From a virus, in IMG/VR virus record IMGVR_UViG_3300032053_008445, positions 1 through 22,492 of that record: a stretch of DNA of 22,492 nt, one strand, 5' to 3'. Below are positions 19,624 to 22,492 of this stretch, one piece after another (position 1 is the first letter of the stretch; each line of letters starts with the position of its first letter). Both the position numbers and the translations under genes were made by a program. The notes beneath the pieces are model-generated. The model was not told the DNA's origin, did not search any database, and saw only the letters and a program-made list of their open reading frames with translations.

Positions 19624-21498
19624 ATGGATATATTTGAAGTAGTCAGCGGAAAACAGGCAGACGGTTTTACAATAGGTATCGATGATGGTGGTGTTAACTT
19701 TCTCGATCCAATAGATGCGTTTGAGACGTTGAGAAATGGATTTGTTTACCGGCAATCCCTGCAATCTAGATTAGGATTTGCTAAATTTGGGAATCGCTTA
19801 TCGGACAATTCTAGGGTAATGGGTATCTTTGAAAACGTTAATCCGGCAGATAGCACTGTAGAAACTCTAGTAGTTTCAAAAGATTTTTTATATAAATACA
19901 ATACTGCGACTAATGCTTTCGACCAAATCCCAATGGCTGGATCTGCTCCAGTTGGAGGCTTTGCAATCGCAAACAACGAAGATTATGTTTCAGGAACTAC
20001 ATACCCTGATAAGGACAATGCTCAAAGATTCGTGTTTTGCAGCAGAGGGATGGCTAATATTTATTATTATGATGGAACGGATGTAAAAGTTTTTACGATT
20101 GATAATGGTGAATATGCAAACCCTCCTCTTCAGGTATTAACTGTAGCAACTTATGTTACGTGGTTTGGCGAGCGACTAAACTTCTTCATGCCTACTTTGT
20201 CAGGAATACCATATCCACAAGGAATTCTTTATTCTGGGATACGATCCTCTTCAGGCAATGGCGATAAATTTGATGTCCCTGGGTCAGGACAAATCAACGC
20301 TGATACTTATGAGATCATGCGCGGGATAAATGTAATCAGCGACTTTATGATTATTAATTTTCAACGTTCAAATTGGACTTTGAGAAAAACTAGGGATGCA
20401 TTCAACCCTTATTTCCTTGAAAAAACTCCATCAGTATTAGGGACTGATGCAAGCTTTTCCGCTGTTGCATGGGATTATGAGGTAAAGTCTATTGGTAAAA
20501 CTGGATTGATCTCTACCGACGGAAGGCGATCTCTAAGGTTTGACAACAAAATCCCTAACTTTACTGCGGATAATATCGACGAAATGGAATTTGATCTAGC
20601 CTATGGAGGATTTGATCGAATCAACGCGCAGTTTTTGTTTGCATTTAGAAGAGCCGGTTCTACCCTTTCGGAAGTTACACAAGATCAAGTCTTGGTCTAC
20701 AACTACACAGAAAAAACATGGGCACTATATGACCAACGATTTAGTGTATTTGGGCAGGCCAACAATGGTTTAAATCTCACATGGAATGATATCGACGAGA
20801 CTTATGAGCCGTCTTGGTTGCGAATGGACACTACAGAAGAGACATGGAATAAGATAGGCGTTAGTTCAGCGACTCAGAAGACTCTTGCGGGTGATAATGA
20901 TGGATTCGTATACCAGATCAACCAAGATTTCGACGATTATTTTGCTGCTATAACAGGGATTACACAGGCAAGTAGTGCCGTTATAACCTTCGCTGCCACT
21001 CCATTTAAAATTGGTGATAGAGTTACCTTTGAAAACGTTGAGGGCATGACAGAAATTAACGGATTATTCGCAACCGTTACTGCGGTTACGTTAACAACGG
21101 CAGATGTGAATATTGACAGCACTCTATTTACTGCGTACTCAGCCAATGGAAGCATCTCAAAGTTAATAGATTTTGAAGCTAAACTTAGTCCATTCAATCC
21201 CTACCGATCTCAGGGCAGAAAATGTTATATATCACATGTTGAGGTACTGCTGAACACAAATTCAGGGAGCGTATATGTAGATATTTTTGAGGACGAAGAG
21301 CAATCTGCATTATTTAAAGATCCGGTGCTTTTAACGCCTAGCTCAACTACAACAAGAGCGCGGGAATGGATTACATTTACAGTGGATCAAGAGTCTAATT
21401 TTTTGAGTTTAAGATTTAGAAGAGAAAGCGCCAACACACAAACGATAATTACTTCAATCAGAATCCACGCTAGCGCGGGATCGTACACGAGTTCATAG
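19624..21498 (+). CDS. Large tail protein (stabilization / tail tubular B-like)
   Basis: A 624-residue beta-rich protein without enzyme motifs. Features are FETLRNGFVYRQSLQSRLGF at the N-terminus, repeated strand patterns suggesting a propeller-like fold, and an FCCH-like insert (~443-515: ITQASSAVITFAATPFKIGD through INGLFATVTAV). The length and position after the connector fit P22 gp10 or T7 gp12-type proteins, which close the head and form the tail tube. Adjacent to the previous stop. Fold assignment is by context. Confidence 0.6.
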   Translation: MDIFEVVSGKQADGFTIGIDDGGVNFLDPIDAFETLRNGFVYRQSLQSRLGFAKFGNRLSDNSRVMGIFENVNPADSTVETLVVSKDFLYKYNTATNAFDQIPMAGSAPVGGFAIANNEDYVSGTTYPDKDNAQRFVFCSRGMANIYYYDGTDVKVFTIDNGEYANPPLQVLTVATYVTWFGERLNFFMPTLSGIPYPQGILYSGIRSSSGNGDKFDVPGSGQINADTYEIMRGINVISDFMIINFQRSNWTLRKTRDAFNPYFLEKTPSVLGTDASFSAVAWDYEVKSIGKTGLISTDGRRSLRFDNKIPNFTADNIDEMEFDLAYGGFDRINAQFLFAFRRAGSTLSEVTQDQVLVYNYTEKTWALYDQRFSVFGQANNGLNLTWNDIDETYEPSWLRMDTTEETWNKIGVSSATQKTLAGDNDGFVYQINQDFDDYFAAITGITQASSAVITFAATPFKIGDRVTFENVEGMTEINGLFATVTAVTLTTADVNIDSTLFTAYSANGSISKLIDFEAKLSPFNPYRSQGRKCYISHVEVLLNTNSGSVYVDIFEDEEQSALFKDPVLLTPSSTTTRAREWITFTVDQESNFLSLRFRRESANTQTIITSIRIHASAGSYTSS

Positions 21499-21765
21499 AT
21501 GGCAAAAATATCAGAATATTATAATGTCGGTAGCAGAGAAGAAATGACAATAGAGACACTGCTAATCGTTATAGAGGATATATATACGCAACTGGCTGTA
21601 GCGATTAATCAGAAGACAGACTTAGTAGAAAGGACGACTGATGGATTGGTAACGGATACGTTTTTGAGCAATGGAACGGTTAACATAAATCTAAGCACAA
21701 ATAAAGTGCAGATGTTGACTAACCATCCAACTGTTTCGACGGTAACTTGGACTACGCTCAGCTAA
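21499..21765 (+). CDS. Hypothetical tail-module protein (88 aa)
   Basis: An 88-residue protein beginning MAKISEYYNVGSREEMTIET, directly after the previous stop, with a helical ETLLIVIEDIYTQLAVAINQK and a beta-rich end (GTVNINLSTNKVQML...). No enzyme motif. Probably a small tail component or trimerisation partner; unknown. Confidence 0.55.
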   Translation: MAKISEYYNVGSREEMTIETLLIVIEDIYTQLAVAINQKTDLVERTTDGLVTDTFLSNGTVNINLSTNKVQMLTNHPTVSTVTWTTLS

Positions 21766-21794
21766 GAGCACAATAGATTAAAAGGAGAAATATT

Positions 21795-22424
21795 ATGGCA
21801 TTTGATTTTGGGTCCGGCTTCTCTGGGGCAACTAGCGGAGGCGCACTTGGCTCAGCTTTCGGGCCAATCGGAACTGCGGTCGGAGCTGGACTTGGTGGTC
21901 TAGCTGGTGGATTTTTTGGCAGCGGAGGAAAAAACACAGAAACTCCTACGCAGGCGAAACAGCGGGAACTTGTAGACCAACTGATTGGTTCGCTCAATGG
22001 GCAAGGGCCGTTTGCAAATCTATTCTCAGCTAACGAAGAAGATTTTAATAAAGGATTTAGAGATCCAGCGATGGCTAAATTCAAGTCTCAAACCATTCCT
22101 GCTATCCAGCAAGGATATGTTGGTGGACAATATGGACAACAGCGAGGAGGAACAGGGATTGAGGATTCTTTAGCTAGAGCTGGCGTAGATATGGAACAGC
22201 TTTTAAACCAAAATTACCTACAGTTTCAGCAAGGTGCACAGAATAGACAGTCTAACGCGATTGGTTCAATCTTAGGTCAAGGAGCCGGAGCACCTGTGCC
22301 AGAATCCTTTGCATCTCAATATTTTGGTTCGGAAGGTTTTGGCAATGATATAGGAACCCTATTAAAGTCATTTAATAAAAAACCGGAAGGGACTAGACAG
22401 GGTTTTGAGTCAGATGAACTATAA
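21795..22424 (+). CDS. Glycine-zipper virion protein, likely DNA-ejection protein
   Basis: A 209-residue protein with AAAAGGAG upstream of ATG 21795. Residues 5-45 are a Gly/Ala-rich stretch (GSGFSGATSGGALGSAFGPI and following) typical of a glycine-zipper membrane segment. The rest is Gln/Gly-rich and helical (QTIPAIQQGYVGGQYGQQRG, LLNQNYLQFQQGAQNRQ), with no catalytic motif. Podovirus ejection proteins have this make-up and are encoded after tail genes. They form a channel across the host envelope during infection. Confidence 0.6.
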   Translation: MAFDFGSGFSGATSGGALGSAFGPIGTAVGAGLGGLAGGFFGSGGKNTETPTQAKQRELVDQLIGSLNGQGPFANLFSANEEDFNKGFRDPAMAKFKSQTIPAIQQGYVGGQYGQQRGGTGIEDSLARAGVDMEQLLNQNYLQFQQGAQNRQSNAIGSILGQGAGAPVPESFASQYFGSEGFGNDIGTLLKSFNKKPEGTRQGFESDEL

Positions 22425-22439
22425 TTTAGGAAAAATGCT

Positions 22440-22492
22440 ATGAACCAGATAAATCCATTCCAAGTCGCGAGTAATATTACAAGCGCGGTAAG
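22440..22492 (+). CDS. Start of a further virion gene (truncated by window)
   Basis: ATG 22440 with AGGA upstream opens a frame reading MNQINPFQVASNITSAV that runs off the edge. Position suggests another ejection or virion protein; too short to identify. Confidence 0.45.
   Translation, partial: MNQINPFQVASNITSAV

Noticed and set aside
1-22492. CRISPR arrays, tRNA/rRNA genes, insertion sequences, integrase
   Set aside because: Looked for and not seen; the only regular repeats are the in-frame fibre units.

Overview
This window is most of a tailed-phage (podovirus-like) genome or provirus with a P22/N4-type structural module. The evidence is a P22-like portal, an N4-gp56-like coat, a scaffold, a large terminase, connector and stabilization-type tail proteins, and a glycine-zipper ejection-type protein. 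Recombination, early-control and many small accessory genes lie beside it. The DNA is moderately AT-rich and densely packed, with many 1-20 bp gene overlaps. The winged-helix protein at 4953 and the tail-fibre repeats resemble proteins I associate with phages and plasmids of environmental Chlamydiae and other aquatic or intracellular bacteria. That host guess is weak. No integrase, lysis gene, tRNA or CRISPR array was seen.

Layout. 1-1242: 3' end of a repeat-built tail fibre. 1248-3034 (minus strand): a two-gene recombination cassette, YqaJ-type exonuclease plus a Bet/RecT-type annealing protein, divergent from a small Cro-like repressor at 3121. 3412-4081 (minus): a PD-(D/E)XK-type nuclease overlapping a zinc-ribbon gene. 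4106-8980: the plus-strand early/accessory region with a second zinc ribbon, a double-HTH protein, a highly structured leader (4787-4950) in front of a winged-helix replication/regulatory-type gene, a zinc-finger plus HNH protein, several small unknown genes, two tandem DUF551-like genes and a ParB-domain protein. A tiny, extremely acidic gene (7984-8112) lies on the opposite strand. 8996-22492: packaging and virion genes, all on the plus strand: TerS, TerL, portal, small protein, unknown, scaffold, major capsid, two domain-sharing virion proteins, connectors, fibre-like protein, large tail protein, ejection-type protein, and the start of a further gene. The tail fibre at the left edge probably belongs after the right edge, so the contig is likely circularly permuted.

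Three items stand out. First, TerL contains a 348-residue intein whose middle encodes a complete HNH/zinc-finger endonuclease in another reading frame with its own strong ribosome-binding site, while the intein frame stays open throughout. Second, the leader of the gene at 4953 can fold into a long closed stem or, as a mutually exclusive alternative, into a hairpin that covers the gene's Shine-Dalgarno, immediately downstream of a good sigma70-like promoter. Third, the 42-residue protein at 7984-8112 has 18 acidic and no Lys/Arg residues, which makes it a DNA-mimic candidate. All functional assignments are from motif reading only; no searches were run.
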